Source: Arsukibacterium indicum
GTDB taxonomy: Bacteria > Pseudomonadota > Gammaproteobacteria > Enterobacterales > Alteromonadaceae
Direction of reading: 5' to 3'
Length of the DNA stretch: 64,000 nucleotides
NCBI RefSeq assembly: GCF_019100565.1
Contig: NZ_JAHRID010000004.1
Span: forward strand, 124,001 to 188,000
Part shown: piece by piece, positions 18,025-28,328 of the stretch
Layout: each line of letters opens with the position of its first letter
Numbering within the stretch: the first letter of the stretch is position 1
Translations under genes and position numbers: made by a program
The notes under the pieces: generated by a model
Seen by the model: only the letters and a program-made list of their open reading frames with translations
Told to the model about the DNA's origin: nothing
The model's database searches: none

Positions 18025-19362
18025 CTAAGCCGACTCACCATGAGGTATGCTTGCAATACTGTTGCGGATCAGAATGATAGCAGTGGCGACCAGTAGTAAA
18101 ATTAAGCAGTAATAACTGTGCATTACCACCTGCCAGGGAGAGATGCCAAAGCTGGCACCCAGCAATAAAGCCTGTGCACCATAAGGCACCAGCCCCTGGC
18201 TGATACAGGCAAAAATATCCAGTAGACTGGCACTTCGCCGCGGCGAGATGTGGTGTTGTTGTGCTAAGTTCTTTGCCACATCACCGGTAAGAACTATAGC
18301 GACAGTATTGTTGGCAATACAAAGGTTACTGCTAAAGGCCAGCGCAGCTATCGCCAGTTGCTGCGCTTTATTACCCGCCAGCTTCAGTGTGCCGGTCAGG
18401 CGCTGAATTTGGGCAGAGATCCAGGTTAGTCCTCCCTGCTGCTTTATAAACTCACTTAAACCGCTTACCAGCATGGCCAGCAGAAATATCTCCTGGACAC
18501 TGGCAAAGCCCTCTGCAATATCTTTACCTAAACCAGTGAGCTGATAGTCGGCGAAAATGCTGCCTTGTATTGCAGCCAGCATAATGCCCAGTAGCAGTAC
18601 TAAAAATACGTTTAAGCCCATCACTGCCAGTACTAAAATAGCGGCGTAAGGCAGCACGCCAGTCCAGCTGAAATCAGCGGCAGCGACCGGTGCAGTGGCG
18701 TTGGAGAGAAATGAGTATAGCAGCAGCGTAAGAACTGCAGCTGGTAAGGCAATTTTTATGTTCTCTTTAAATTTATCTGCCATTCTGGCGCCCTGAGTAC
18801 GGGTCGACGCTATGGTGGTGTCTGAAATGATCGATAGGTTATCGCCAAACATGGCACCACTTAATAAAACGCCTGCTACCAGTGCCGGGTCCAGGTTTGC
18901 TTTTGTGGCCAGCCCGGCGGCGATAGGTGCCAGCGCGCCAATGGTACCCATTGAGGTGCCCATGGCAGTGGAAATTAAGGCGGCAATAATAAATAAACCC
19001 GGTAACAGCCAGGCGCTCGGGACAATACTCAGGCCGGCATTTACCGCGGCATCTACGCCGCCACTGGCAGTGGCTACGCTGGCAAAAGCGCCTGCCAACA
19101 AATAAATAAGGCACATGGTAATAATGTTATGGTTCCCGGCACCTTTAATCAGCACATCAATAGATTGTTGTAGCGGTGCCCGGTGCAGCCAGATGGCCAG
19201 TATCAACGCTGGTATAATCGCAACGTGGCCTGGGATCTGATAAAAAGCGTAGGCAACGTCTTGCGCCTGGAAATATAAACCACTGCCTAAAAACAGCAGA
19301 ATGAAAAGCCCCAACGGCAATAATGAGCGTCTGGCGCCCGGTGGGCTTAGTGGGTTTACCAT
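18025..19362 (-). CDS. NhaC-family Na+/H+ antiporter-like membrane transporter
   Basis: About 445 residues with 10-12 hydrophobic helices. The stretches TAMGTSMGTIGALAPIA and GAMFGDNLSIISDTTIAST are typical of the NhaC ion-transporter superfamily, which exchanges H+ (or an organic anion pair such as malate/lactate) for Na+ at the inner membrane. The exact substrate cannot be read. The frame is open to 19431, but ATG 19362 is preferred: it has GAGG six to seven bases upstream, and the strong promoter at 19391-19419 lies inside the longer version. It is convergent with the kinase cluster and divergent from the MFS-acyltransferase gene. Confidence 0.85.
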   Translation of the reverse strand: MVNPLSPPGARRSLLPLGLFILLFLGSGLYFQAQDVAYAFYQIPGHVAIIPALILAIWLHRAPLQQSIDVLIKGAGNHNIITMCLIYLLAGAFASVATASGGVDAAVNAGLSIVPSAWLLPGLFIIAALISTAMGTSMGTIGALAPIAAGLATKANLDPALVAGVLLSGAMFGDNLSIISDTTIASTRTQGARMADKFKENIKIALPAAVLTLLLYSFLSNATAPVAAADFSWTGVLPYAAILVLAVMGLNVFLVLLLGIMLAAIQGSIFADYQLTGLGKDIAEGFASVQEIFLLAMLVSGLSEFIKQQGGLTWISAQIQRLTGTLKLAGNKAQQLAIAALAFSSNLCIANNTVAIVLTGDVAKNLAQQHHISPRRSASLLDIFACISQGLVPYGAQALLLGASFGISPWQVVMHSYYCLILLLVATAIILIRNSIASIPHGESA

Positions 19363-19390
19363 AAGAAACCTCAATAAAAATGGGTTGCGA

Positions 19391-19419
19391 ACTATATAGA
19401 TGGCCAGACGTCTTGTCAA
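19391..19419 (-). promoter_or_regulatory. sigma70 promoter of the NhaC-type gene
   Basis: Reading the minus strand: TTGACA (19419-19414), exactly 17 bases, TATAGT (19396-19391). A consensus -35 and near-consensus -10, giving a 5' leader of roughly 20 bases before ATG 19362. Confidence 0.75.
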
Positions 19420-19525
19420 TATTTGCAGCAACTGCTGGCTTCTGACAGCTAACTTAGGGTATTTTGGTGAAAAAACCTACTGTTTTCAGTGTTAAAGCCT
19501 GAGTAACGTTATTAAAGGTACTGTC

Positions 19526-21397
19526 ATGTCAGCCAGTAAAATTATTAAAAGCCGCCGGTTTCTGCCTTTCTTTCTGACCCAGGGGTTGGGAGCGTTCAAT
19601 GACAATGTTTTTAAAAACTCACTGATGCTGCTATTGGCCTTTAGTGCCGCCGGTGCCTTGCCGTGGAGTACGGATGTCACCATGAACCTTGCTGCAGGAC
19701 TATTTATTTTGCCATTTTTATTATTTTCAGCAACGGCGGGGACCCTGGCCGATAGTGTTTGTAAGACCCGGCTTATTCGTGCGTTGAAACTGACCGAAAT
19801 TGTGTTAATGGTGCTCGCTGCCGTTGCTTTTTATCTGCAACAGTATTTGCTTTTGCTCGGCTTATTGTTTCTGATGGGCGCTCAGTCTGCCTTTTTCGGG
19901 CCAGCTAAATACGCCATATTACCTCAGTTACTTAATGATAAAGAGTTACTGGCAGGCAACGCTTGGGTAGAAATGGGGACTTTTGTCGCTATTTTGCTGG
20001 GCACTATTCTGGGCGGATTAGTAGTTGGTGTGCCCGGTGCACCGCTATGGATTGGTGGTTTACTGATACTGTTTGCCGGCTTGGGATATATTGCCAGCAG
20101 GGCGATACCGAGTGTAGGCAAAGTAGATAACACCGCGCGCTTTCAATTTGCTCCCGTTAAGCAGACCTTACATACGGTAAAAATATGCTATGCCAATCGC
20201 ACATTGTATTTGTCAGTCATGGCCATCAGCTGGTTCTGGTTTTTAGGTGCCAGCTATTTAACCCAGTTTCCGAATTTTACTAAAACCGTGCTGGGTGGAG
20301 ATAACACCGTGGTGACCGCGCTATTGGTTGCGTTTTCAGTAGGCGTTGGTATGGGCTCTATGTTGTGTGAAAGGTTGTCTGGCAATCGGGTAGAGCTGGG
20401 AATGGTGCCGCTGGGGTCAATTGGTCTGACAATATTTGGTTGCAGCCTGTATTTTAGTGCGCCACAATTTATCAGCAGCGAGCTGTTGAGTTTAGGTGCA
20501 TTTTTACAATCGGCTTATGGCTGGTGGGTGCTGTTTGATCTTACTCTGATAGGTGTATCCGGAGGCCTGTTTATTGTGCCATTGTATGCCCTGCTGCAAA
20601 AGCGGGCTGAACCTGATCAGCGAGCCAGAGTGATTGCCGCCAATAATATTTTCAATGCGCTGTTTATGGTGGTGAGCGCCATTGCGGGTATTGTATTTTT
20701 AGCAGTAATTGGTTTATCAATACCAGAATATTTTTTAATTCTGGCCGTTATGAATGCAGTCATAGCATTGTATGTTTACAGCCAGGTACCTGAATTTGCA
20801 CTGCGTTTTGTTATTTATCTGCTTAGCCACACCCTGTACCGGGTTCGCAGTGAAGGGCTGGATAATATTCCTGAAGAAGGCGCTGCGGTATTGGTGGCTA
20901 ACCATGTCAGCTATGTAGACGCCATGCTGATTGCCGGTGCAGTGCGTCGCCCCGTGCGTTTTGTGATGGAAAAAGCGATCTATGATTTGCCTGTTGCCAA
21001 CTGGCTGTTCCGGGCGGCCCGTACCATTCCTATTTGCAGTAAACAGAAAGATGAACAGGTATATGAGGCCGCTTTTGCTGCTATTCGCCGAGAATTAGCA
21101 GATGGCAACCTGGTATGTATTTTTCCGGAGGGACGCCTGACCAAAACCGGTGAAATCGATAATTTCAGACCCGGGATAGAGAGGATTATTGCCGAAAGCC
21201 CGGTGCCGGTAGTACCCATGGCATTGCAGGGATTATGGGGGTCTTTTTTCAGTCACCATGGCAAAGGCGCATTTAAGCTAAAAGGCCGCTGGTGGTCGAA
21301 AGTACGGTTAGTAGTGGCCAGTCCGTTGTCTGCACAAGCAGTTAATGCTGCAGATCTGGAGCAGCAAGTGCGCGCTTTGCGGGGTGACAAGGCGTAG
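19526..21397 (+). CDS. MFS transporter fused to a PlsC-type acyltransferase (LplT-Aas-like, lacking the AMP-binding domain)
   Basis: A 623-residue two-part membrane protein. Residues about 1-410 are a 12-helix major facilitator (FFLTQGLGAFNDNVFKNS at the start is typical of the lysophospholipid transporter LplT). Residues about 420-623 are a glycerophospholipid acyltransferase with NHVSYVD (His460, Asp465 of the HX4D motif) and FPEGRLTKTG. In enterobacteria LplT flips lysophospholipids inward and Aas re-acylates them; Aas also has an acyl-ACP synthetase domain that is absent here. The fusion would therefore need acyl-ACP or acyl-CoA made elsewhere. Likely role is lysophospholipid recycling (inference). 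Start ATG 19526 has only a weak upstream site. The next gene lies 140 bases on. Confidence 0.85.
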   Translation: MSASKIIKSRRFLPFFLTQGLGAFNDNVFKNSLMLLLAFSAAGALPWSTDVTMNLAAGLFILPFLLFSATAGTLADSVCKTRLIRALKLTEIVLMVLAAVAFYLQQYLLLLGLLFLMGAQSAFFGPAKYAILPQLLNDKELLAGNAWVEMGTFVAILLGTILGGLVVGVPGAPLWIGGLLILFAGLGYIASRAIPSVGKVDNTARFQFAPVKQTLHTVKICYANRTLYLSVMAISWFWFLGASYLTQFPNFTKTVLGGDNTVVTALLVAFSVGVGMGSMLCERLSGNRVELGMVPLGSIGLTIFGCSLYFSAPQFISSELLSLGAFLQSAYGWWVLFDLTLIGVSGGLFIVPLYALLQKRAEPDQRARVIAANNIFNALFMVVSAIAGIVFLAVIGLSIPEYFLILAVMNAVIALYVYSQVPEFALRFVIYLLSHTLYRVRSEGLDNIPEEGAAVLVANHVSYVDAMLIAGAVRRPVRFVMEKAIYDLPVANWLFRAARTIPICSKQKDEQVYEAAFAAIRRELADGNLVCIFPEGRLTKTGEIDNFRPGIERIIAESPVPVVPMALQGLWGSFFSHHGKGAFKLKGRWWSKVRLVVASPLSAQAVNAADLEQQVRALRGDKA

Positions 21398-21537
21398 CCG
21401 GTGTGCCCACTTTTGCAGGCTGGCTGGCTTTTTGGTTGAACTATCTGAACAATGTGCCGGAAAACTTGAAGCAAAATGGGTATGCCCATATAACCAGAGC
21501 ACGTCTGCAATCAAGCTGAAGTTTATCCGGAGTGTAA

Positions 21538-22692
21538 ATGTTTAATTTTTCCTATCAGAACCCGACGCGTATTGTTTTTGGCAGAGATCAGCTAAATCAG
21601 TTGGCGAAACTTATTCCTGCCGGCAGTAAAGTGTTGATGTTGTACGGTGGTGGTTCAATCAAACACAACGGGGTGTATGATCAGGTAGTGGCTGCGCTTG
21701 ATGGCTTTGACTGGCAGGAATTCAGCGGCATTGAGCCTAACCCCAGTTTCGAAACCCTGATGAAAGCGGCAGATTTAGTCCGTGAGCAGAAAATTGATTT
21801 TCTGCTGCCGGTAGGCGGTGGCAGCGTGATTGATGGCGCCAAATTTGTTGCCGCTGCGGCTGTATACCCGGGAGATGCCTGGGACATACTGGCTAACAGA
21901 GGTAAAGTTGCACAGGCGGTAGCGCTTGGCTGTGTGCTTACCCTGCCGGCCACTGGTACTGAAAGCAACGGCAATTCTGTGGTCACCCGTTATGAAACCC
22001 AGCAAAAGTTGTCATTTAGCAGCCCGCTGGTTTACCCAACCTTTGCCATTCTTGACCCGACAGTAACCTTTAGTCTGCCGCCACGCCAGGTTGCCAATGG
22101 TGTGGTCGATGCCTTTGTTCATGTGATAGAGCAGTATTTAACTTATCCGGTTAATGCCCCGGTGCAGGATCGTTTTGCTGAAGGTTTACTGCAAACCCTG
22201 ATTGAAGAGGGACCAAAAGCGCTGAGCAACCCGGATGACTATGACGTGCGGGCCAATATTATGTGGGCCGCGACTATGGCGCTGAACGGTCTGATTGGCC
22301 AGGGGGTGCCGCAGGACTGGGCAACCCATATGATTGGCCATGAAATTACCGCGCTGTATGGTTTAGACCACGCCCAGACGCTGGCCATTGTGCTGCCAGC
22401 CTTAATGCAACAGCAGCGGGTGCAAAAGCGCGACAAGCTACTGCAGTTTGGCCAGCGGGTATGGCAGCTGAGTCATCAGGATGAAGAGCGGTTAATTGAT
22501 GACACGATTACCCATACCCGGGCGTTTTTTGAGCAAATGGGCGTGCCCACCCGGTTGGCCGATTATGGCATAGCCGCCGATGCGGTGGATAAACTGGTTG
22601 CTAAACTGGAAGCCAATGGCATGGTAAAGCTCGGCGAGCATGGTGATATTGATTTAGACGTTTCACAGCAGATTTTGCAAAAAGCGGTGTAG
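21538..22692 (+). CDS. iron-containing alcohol dehydrogenase, YqhD-like NADPH-dependent aldehyde reductase
   Basis: A 384-residue group III metal alcohol dehydrogenase. Near-identical spacing to YqhD: GGGS at 37-40 and 93-96 for NADPH, and the metal ligands Asp191, His195 (DAFVHVIEQ), His264 (WATHMIGHE) and His278 (YGLDHAQ). YqhD reduces short-chain aldehydes, including those from lipid peroxidation, using NADPH. Placement after a lipid-recycling gene may be coincidence. CGGAG before ATG 21538 is a good ribosome-binding site. A folded element and an intrinsic terminator follow the gene. Confidence 0.92.
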   Translation: MFNFSYQNPTRIVFGRDQLNQLAKLIPAGSKVLMLYGGGSIKHNGVYDQVVAALDGFDWQEFSGIEPNPSFETLMKAADLVREQKIDFLLPVGGGSVIDGAKFVAAAAVYPGDAWDILANRGKVAQAVALGCVLTLPATGTESNGNSVVTRYETQQKLSFSSPLVYPTFAILDPTVTFSLPPRQVANGVVDAFVHVIEQYLTYPVNAPVQDRFAEGLLQTLIEEGPKALSNPDDYDVRANIMWAATMALNGLIGQGVPQDWATHMIGHEITALYGLDHAQTLAIVLPALMQQQRVQKRDKLLQFGQRVWQLSHQDEERLIDDTITHTRAFFEQMGVPTRLADYGIAADAVDKLVAKLEANGMVKLGEHGDIDLDVSQQILQKAV

Positions 22693-22717
22693 GGAACTTC
22701 AATCGCGGGGGAGGGTG

Positions 22718-22801
22718 CTAATACCTGATGGGGCGACACAGAGTGTCTGAGCGAACGCGAAAGCGGTAGCGAGTTGCTGTGGCGAGCCCGGCAGGTGTTA
22801 G
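22718..22801. repeat. structured intergenic element, outer inverted repeat with nested hairpins
   Basis: Outer arms CTAATACCTG (22718-22727) and CAGGTGTTAG (22792-22801) pair with a single G-T wobble. Inside are GACAC/GTGTC (22735-22747) and CGC-GAAA-GCG (22756-22765), and a GGGCGACACAG-like arm that can pair with CTGTGGCGAGCCC. It has the look of a dispersed folded repeat or a small structured RNA. No second copy was noticed in this window. Confidence 0.4.
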
Positions 22802-22837
22802 GGCCCGGACTGAGCAACATTATTCGTAACAATTCAG

Positions 22838-22862
22838 AAATAGCCATTAAGATGGCTATTTT
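22838..22862 (+). terminator. intrinsic terminator upstream of dapB
   Basis: Perfect stem AAATAGCCAT / ATGGCTATTT around TAAG, with a short T run; it ends transcription from the YqhD-like gene and separates it from dapB. Confidence 0.75.
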
Positions 22863-22926
22863 GCTTCCTAGTAACGGCCGCTTTTGTTTTAATAGCCGCC
22901 ATTACTAATTATTTTCAGAGTGAATT

Positions 22927-23736
22927 ATGCCAGCAATCGGAATTTTCGGCGCTAACGGCCGGATGGGTCGTGCTCTTACCACTGTTGCCAACGAGCAGCA
23001 GTTGAACTTAACGGCGGCTTCGGTACGTGCCGGCTCGTCATTGGTTGGCGTTGATGCCGGTGAGCTGGCCGGTTGTGGCAAGCTGGGGCTGGCACTGACT
23101 GAAACCGGCGAAAACAGTATTAACCATGCCGATATCTGGGTTGATTTCACCATGCCGGAGGCCATGCTGGCGCATCTGCAGCTGGCAGTTGCCGCGAAAA
23201 AAGCGATGGTAATTGGCGTCACCGGCCTGACTGATACGCAATATCAGCAGTTGCAACAGGCCAGTGAGCATATTCCGATTGTCTGGGCACCTAATATGAG
23301 TGTTGGGGTTAACCTGTTGCTGCATTTAGTGCAAACCGCCGCCAGGGTAATGGGCCAGAGTGCTGATATTGAAATTATCGAAGCGCATCACCGCTTTAAA
23401 AAAGACGCTCCGTCAGGCACCGCCATGGCCATTGGCAGCACTATTGCCAAAACGCTGGGCCGTAATTTGCAAGATGTTGCAGTATATGGCCGGGAAGGAA
23501 TAACAGGTGAACGGCCGCAACAAAGTATTGGCTTCGCGACGGTGCGGGGCGGCGACATTATTGGCGATCATACTGCACTTTTTGCAGATTTAGGGGAAAG
23601 ACTGGAAATCAGCCATAAAGCGTCCAGCCGAAACACCTTCGCCCAAGGCGCGTTGCGCGCTGCTTTGTGGTTGCAAAATAAACAGCCCGGACTTTATTCC
23701 ATGCAGCAAGTACTAGGTTTGGCAGACTTAACGTAA
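22927..23736 (+). CDS. dapB: 4-hydroxy-tetrahydrodipicolinate reductase DapB
   Basis: A 269-residue enzyme of the diaminopimelate/lysine pathway that reduces 4-hydroxy-tetrahydrodipicolinate with NAD(P)H, feeding peptidoglycan and lysine synthesis. The nucleotide-binding [13 protein letters not shown] (5-17), the GVTGLTDTQ region and the active-site [15 protein letters not shown] (His154, His155, Lys159) are all intact. Length matches E. coli DapB. dapB immediately before carAB is the standard gammaproteobacterial arrangement. A 209-base leader separates it from carA. Confidence 0.97.
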   Translation: MPAIGIFGANGRMGRALTTVANEQQLNLTAASVRAGSSLVGVDAGELAGCGKLGLALTETGENSINHADIWVDFTMPEAMLAHLQLAVAAKKAMVIGVTGLTDTQYQQLQQASEHIPIVWAPNMSVGVNLLLHLVQTAARVMGQSADIEIIEAHHRFKKDAPSGTAMAIGSTIAKTLGRNLQDVAVYGREGITGERPQQSIGFATVRGGDIIGDHTALFADLGERLEISHKASSRNTFAQGALRAALWLQNKQPGLYSMQQVLGLADLT

Positions 23737-23887
23737 GCTTTTGACCAACTAATCTTAAAAACGTGTTAAAGCAGGTATTTTTGTAAAAACCTAAAATAGC
23801 CATAGCCAAAAGTACGCTTTTCGCCTAAAATAAGCAGGTTTGCCCGGTCACTCGCTCTGGCGAATATCGGGTTTAGAATTTTGGGTC

Positions 23888-23928
23888 AAAACGGGTTGTA
23901 AAACACAGTTAGTTTTCGCCCGTTTTTT
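23888..23928 (+). terminator. strong hairpin with T run immediately upstream of the carA ribosome-binding site
   Basis: Outer stem AAAACGGG (23888-23895) with CCCGTTTT (23919-23926), inner stem AAAAC/GTTTT (23900-23904 with 23912-23916), then T through 23928. The carA GGAGG starts only 8 bases later, leaving no room for a promoter between. It is either the dapB terminator or, more interestingly, an attenuator for carAB. Confidence 0.75.
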
Positions 23929-23945
23929 GCTGTTTGGAGGTTATT

Positions 23946-25076
23946 TTGACTAAGTCCGCCCTGCTCGTACTGGAAGACGGCACCGTATTTCACGGTACAG
24001 CCATTGGCGCTGAAGGAGTTTCTGTAGGCGAGGTGGTGTTTAACACCTCAATGACTGGATATCAGGAAATACTTACTGATCCATCATATGCAGAGCAGAT
24101 AGTAACACTTACTTATCCACATATTGGTAACACCGGCACCAATAGTGAAGACGAGGAATCCGGTCAGGTTTGGGCTAAAGGCCTGATTATCCGCGACCTT
24201 CCTCTGTTAGCCAGTAATTTCCGTAATCAACTCTCTCTTAGTCAGTACCTCACAAAACATAACATTCTTGGCATTGCCGATATCGACACCCGTAAATTAA
24301 CCCGGATCCTGCGGGAAAAAGGCGCCCAAAATGGCTGCATTATGGCCGGTGACAACCTGGATGAAGCTGCTGCACTGCAAAAAGCCAAAAGCTTTGCTGG
24401 TCTGGCGGGTATGGATTTAGCAAAAGAAGTAACAGTTAAATCTTCTTATCAGTGGACCGAAGGTAGCTGGGCGCTTGGCGAAGGTCACCGGCCTGCTGCA
24501 CCTGAAAAATTTCATGTGGTAGCTTACGATTACGGCGTTAAGCATAATATTTTGCGGATGCTGGCCGACCGTGGCTGCAAACTTACGGTAGTTCCGGCGA
24601 AAACAACGGCTGCTGAGGTATTAGCACTTAAGCCAGACGGTATTTTTCTGTCAAATGGCCCTGGCGATCCGGCACCGTGTGATTATGCTATTACGGCAAT
24701 CAAAACGTTGTTAGAAACCAATATCCCGCTTTTCGGCATTTGTTTAGGTCATCAGTTACTGGCGCTGGCCAGTGGCGCTAAAACCTCAAAAATGAAATTT
24801 GGTCACCATGGTGCTAACCATCCGGTGCAAAACATTGATACTAAAAAAGTGCTTATCACCGCTCAGAATCATGGTTTCGCGGTGGATGAAGCCACCTTGC
24901 CGGCCAATTTACGGGCCACCCATAAATCGCTGTTTGATGGTTCACTGCAGGGCATTCATCGTACAGACAAACCGGCGTTCAGTTTTCAGGGCCACCCTGA
25001 AGCCAGCCCGGGTCCGCACGAAGCCTCTGAGCTGTTCGACCACTTTATTGCGCTGATGCAACAGCATAACGCCTGA
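23946..25076 (+). CDS. carA: carbamoyl-phosphate synthase small (glutaminase) subunit CarA
   Basis: About 376 residues. CarA hydrolyses glutamine and channels ammonia to CarB for carbamoyl phosphate, the shared precursor of arginine and pyrimidines. The N-terminal domain has [12 protein letters not shown] and [17 protein letters not shown]; the class I glutaminase has the nucleophile Cys266 in [10 protein letters not shown] and the HxE pair in [10 protein letters not shown]. The frame is open from TTG 23934, but TTG 23946 is chosen: GGAGG ends five bases before it and the protein then begins like E. coli CarA, whose gene also uses TTG. It lies directly behind a terminator-like hairpin. carB follows after 30 bases. 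Confidence 0.97.
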   Translation: MTKSALLVLEDGTVFHGTAIGAEGVSVGEVVFNTSMTGYQEILTDPSYAEQIVTLTYPHIGNTGTNSEDEESGQVWAKGLIIRDLPLLASNFRNQLSLSQYLTKHNILGIADIDTRKLTRILREKGAQNGCIMAGDNLDEAAALQKAKSFAGLAGMDLAKEVTVKSSYQWTEGSWALGEGHRPAAPEKFHVVAYDYGVKHNILRMLADRGCKLTVVPAKTTAAEVLALKPDGIFLSNGPGDPAPCDYAITAIKTLLETNIPLFGICLGHQLLALASGAKTSKMKFGHHGANHPVQNIDTKKVLITAQNHGFAVDEATLPANLRATHKSLFDGSLQGIHRTDKPAFSFQGHPEASPGPHEASELFDHFIALMQQHNA

Positions 25077-25106
25077 GCAAACACGAATTACGGAGAATAA
25101 GCTGCA

Positions 25107-28100
25107 ATGCCAAAACGTACCGACATAAAAAGTATTCTGATAATTGGTGCCGGCCCGATCGTAATTGGTCAGGCTTGCGAATTTGACTATTCAGGCGCCC
25201 AGGCCTGTAAAGCGCTGCGTGAAGAAGGGTACCGCGTCATTCTGGTTAACTCTAACCCGGCCACCATTATGACCGATCCGGAAATGGCTGATGCCACCTA
25301 CATCGAGCCTATTCACTGGCAGGTTGTCGAAAAAATTATTGAAAAAGAGCGGCCCTGTGCGGTGCTGCCAACCATGGGCGGCCAGACCGCGCTAAATTGT
25401 GCGCTGGACCTGGAACGCCATGGTGTGCTGGCTAAATATAATGTAGAAATGATCGGTGCCACTGCCGATGCTATCGATAAAGCTGAAGACAGGAATCGTT
25501 TTGACAAAGCAATGCGCTCTATTGGCCTGGCTTGTCCACGTGCGGGTTTTGCTCATTCCATGGAAGAAGCGTATCAGGTACTGGAGGATATCGGCTTTCC
25601 ATGTATTATCCGACCATCGTTTACCATGGGTGGCTCGGGTGGTGGTATTGCTTACAACCGGGAAGAGTTTGAAGAAGTTTGTAGCCGTGGTCTTGATTTA
25701 TCACCAACCAAAGAGCTGCTGATTGACGAGTCGTTAATTGGCTGGAAAGAATACGAAATGGAAGTGGTGCGCGATAAAAACGATAACTGCATTATCGTTT
25801 GTGCCATTGAAAACTTTGACCCTATGGGGGTCCATACGGGCGATTCAATTACGGTAGCTCCGGCGCAAACCCTGACTGACAAAGAATATCAGATCATGCG
25901 TAATGCCTCTTTGGCAGTGCTTAGGGAAATTGGTGTTGAAACCGGCGGTTCAAATGTCCAGTTTGGTATTAATCCAGTCGACGGCCGGATGGTGATTATT
26001 GAAATGAACCCGCGGGTTTCGCGTTCGTCGGCGTTGGCGTCAAAAGCCACCGGTTTTCCGATCGCCAAAGTGGCCGCCAAATTAGCGGTAGGTTATACCC
26101 TGGATGAACTGGCTAACGACATTACCGGCGGCAGAACGCCTGCGTCATTTGAGCCAAGCATCGATTATGTGGTGACCAAGGTTCCCCGTTTTAACTTTGA
26201 GAAATTTGCCGGTGCCAACGATCGCTTAACTACCCAGATGAAGTCCGTGGGTGAAGTGATGGCAATTGGCCGTAACCAGCAGGAATCATTGCAAAAAGCG
26301 TTGCGGGGGCTGGAAATTGGCGTATCGGGCCTGGATCCGATTATTGATATTGGCCAGCCTGAAGCGAAAGAAAAGTTAACCCGTGAACTTCGTGAGCCTG
26401 GTTCGCATCGCATCTGGTACATTGCTGATGCCTTCCGGTTTGGTATGAGCATGGATGAAATATTTGCACTGACTAACATAGACCGCTGGTTCCTGGTGCA
26501 AATTGAAGATTTAGTTAAAGAAGAACAAGCGCTGGCAACAGATGGCTTCGCCGCACTGGACGAGCATCGTTTAAGACGGTTAAAGCGTAAAGGCTTTGCC
26601 GATAGCCGGATTGCTGCCGTGCTGGGTGTCAGTGAAAATGAAGTGCGTAAAAAACGCCACGGATATAAGCTGCACCCGGTTTACAAACGGGTTGATACCT
26701 GTGCTGCAGAATTTGCTTCTGATACAGCTTACATGTACAGCAGCTATGATGAAGAGTGTGAAGCAGCACCAACTAACCGCGATAAAATTATGATTATCGG
26801 CGGTGGCCCAAACCGGATTGGCCAGGGTATTGAATTCGACTATTGTTGTGTTCATGCCGCGCTGGCGCTGCGTGAAGACGGTTATGAAACCATTATGGTT
26901 AACTGTAACCCGGAGACCGTTTCCACCGATTACGATACCTCTGACCGCTTGTACTTTGAACCTATTACGCTGGAAGACGTGCTGGAAATTGTCCGGATCG
27001 AGCAACCAAAAGGGGTAATTGTCCAGTACGGCGGCCAGACGCCATTAAAGTTAGCCCGGGCGCTGGAAGCGAATGGCGTGCCAATTATTGGTACTTCTCC
27101 TGATGCGATCGACCGTGCTGAAGACCGGGAACGGTTCCAGCAGGCGGTAGAGCGACTTGGCTTAAAGCAGCCGCAAAATGCAACGGTAACCAGCGTCGAA
27201 GAAGCATTAAGCCGTGCCCACGAAATTGGTTTCCCGATGGTAGTGCGTCCGTCTTACGTGCTGGGCGGCCGGGCAATGGAAATTGTCTATGATGATCAGG
27301 ATTTACGCCGCTATATGACCGAAGCGGTCAGCGTGTCAAATGACTCGCCGGTATTGCTGGATAACTTCCTGGATGATGCCATCGAAGTGGATATTGATGC
27401 GATTTGCGATGGCAAGGAAGTGATTATCGGCGGCATTATGGAGCATATTGAACAAGCTGGTGTCCACTCAGGAGATTCGGCCTGTACCTTGCCGCCACAT
27501 AGCTTAAGCCCGGCGATTCAGGATGTGATGCGCGAGCAGGTGAAAAAACTGGCGCTGGAGCTGGGTGTGGTTGGTTTAATGAACACTCAGTTTGCGGTTA
27601 AAGATAACGAAGTGTATTTAATTGAAGTTAACCCACGGGCTGCCCGTACCGTCCCGTTTGTGTCGAAGGCGACCGGTATGGCGGTGGCGAAAGTGGGTGC
27701 CCGTTGTATGGTGGGCCAGTCGCTGGCTGCGCAGGGTGTAACCAAAGAAATTATTCCACCGTATTTCTCGGTTAAAGAAGTGGTTATTCCGTTTAATAAG
27801 TTCCCGGGTGTCGACCCTATCCTTGGCCCTGAAATGCGTTCAACCGGCGAAGTAATGGGCATTGGTGATACTTTTGAAGAAGCCTTTGCTAAAGGAGAAT
27901 TAGGTTCAGGCACGCTGATCCCAACTGGTGGCCGCGCCTTGCTTTCGGTACGCGACAGCGATAAAGTGCGGGTTGTTGAGTTAGCTAAGCGCATGGTTGA
28001 AATCGGCTTTGAGCTGGATGCTACCGGCGGTACCGCTAAAGCACTGACTGCTGCGGGTGTGCCTTGTCGTACTGTAAACAAAGTATATGAAGGCCGGCCA

Positions 28101-28328
28101 CATATTCTGGACCGGATTAAAAACGGCGAATACAGTTACATTGTAAATACCACTGAAGGGCGCCAGGCAATCGAAGATTCGAAAGTATTACGTCGTGGTG
28201 CGCTGCAGCATAAAGCCAACTATACTACAACGCTTAACGCTGCGTTCGCGACTTGTAAAGCGAATGCCGCCAGTGCCTTTAATAACGTCAATTCTATTCA
28301 GGAATTACATAAGAGAGTAAACGGATGA
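25107..28328 (+). CDS. carB: carbamoyl-phosphate synthase large subunit CarB
   Basis: A 1073-residue protein, full length for the family. Two homologous ATP-grasp halves carry out bicarbonate and then carbamate phosphorylation; the glycine-rich starts [18 protein letters not shown] (residue 12 region) and [15 protein letters not shown] (about 566) mark them. Both halves show the MNPRVSRSS / [12 protein letters not shown]-grasp metal motifs. The C-terminal MGS-like domain (about 935-1073) is the allosteric region for ornithine and UMP. ATG 25107 has GGAG upstream. The stop overlaps the greA start by four bases (ATGA), so greA is translated from the same message. Confidence 0.98.
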   Translation: MPKRTDIKSILIIGAGPIVIGQACEFDYSGAQACKALREEGYRVILVNSNPATIMTDPEMADATYIEPIHWQVVEKIIEKERPCAVLPTMGGQTALNCALDLERHGVLAKYNVEMIGATADAIDKAEDRNRFDKAMRSIGLACPRAGFAHSMEEAYQVLEDIGFPCIIRPSFTMGGSGGGIAYNREEFEEVCSRGLDLSPTKELLIDESLIGWKEYEMEVVRDKNDNCIIVCAIENFDPMGVHTGDSITVAPAQTLTDKEYQIMRNASLAVLREIGVETGGSNVQFGINPVDGRMVIIEMNPRVSRSSALASKATGFPIAKVAAKLAVGYTLDELANDITGGRTPASFEPSIDYVVTKVPRFNFEKFAGANDRLTTQMKSVGEVMAIGRNQQESLQKALRGLEIGVSGLDPIIDIGQPEAKEKLTRELREPGSHRIWYIADAFRFGMSMDEIFALTNIDRWFLVQIEDLVKEEQALATDGFAALDEHRLRRLKRKGFADSRIAAVLGVSENEVRKKRHGYKLHPVYKRVDTCAAEFASDTAYMYSSYDEECEAAPTNRDKIMIIGGGPNRIGQGIEFDYCCVHAALALREDGYETIMVNCNPETVSTDYDTSDRLYFEPITLEDVLEIVRIEQPKGVIVQYGGQTPLKLARALEANGVPIIGTSPDAIDRAEDRERFQQAVERLGLKQPQNATVTSVEEALSRAHEIGFPMVVRPSYVLGGRAMEIVYDDQDLRRYMTEAVSVSNDSPVLLDNFLDDAIEVDIDAICDGKEVIIGGIMEHIEQAGVHSGDSACTLPPHSLSPAIQDVMREQVKKLALELGVVGLMNTQFAVKDNEVYLIEVNPRAARTVPFVSKATGMAVAKVGARCMVGQSLAAQGVTKEIIPPYFSVKEVVIPFNKFPGVDPILGPEMRSTGEVMGIGDTFEEAFAKGELGSGTLIPTGGRALLSVRDSDKVRVVELAKRMVEIGFELDATGGTAKALTAAGVPCRTVNKVYEGRPHILDRIKNGEYSYIVNTTEGRQAIEDSKVLRRGALQHKANYTTTLNAAFATCKANAASAFNNVNSIQELHKRVNG

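Noticed and set aside
19363-19431. Longer N-terminus of the NhaC-type antiporter
   Set aside because: The extension overlaps a strong promoter and has no ribosome-binding site; ATG 19362 has one.
22718-22801. Integron attC site
   Set aside because: The arms CTAATAC and GTTAGGGC only loosely resemble attC core sites (RYYYAAC/GTTRRRY), there is no cassette gene and no integrase; kept as a folded element.
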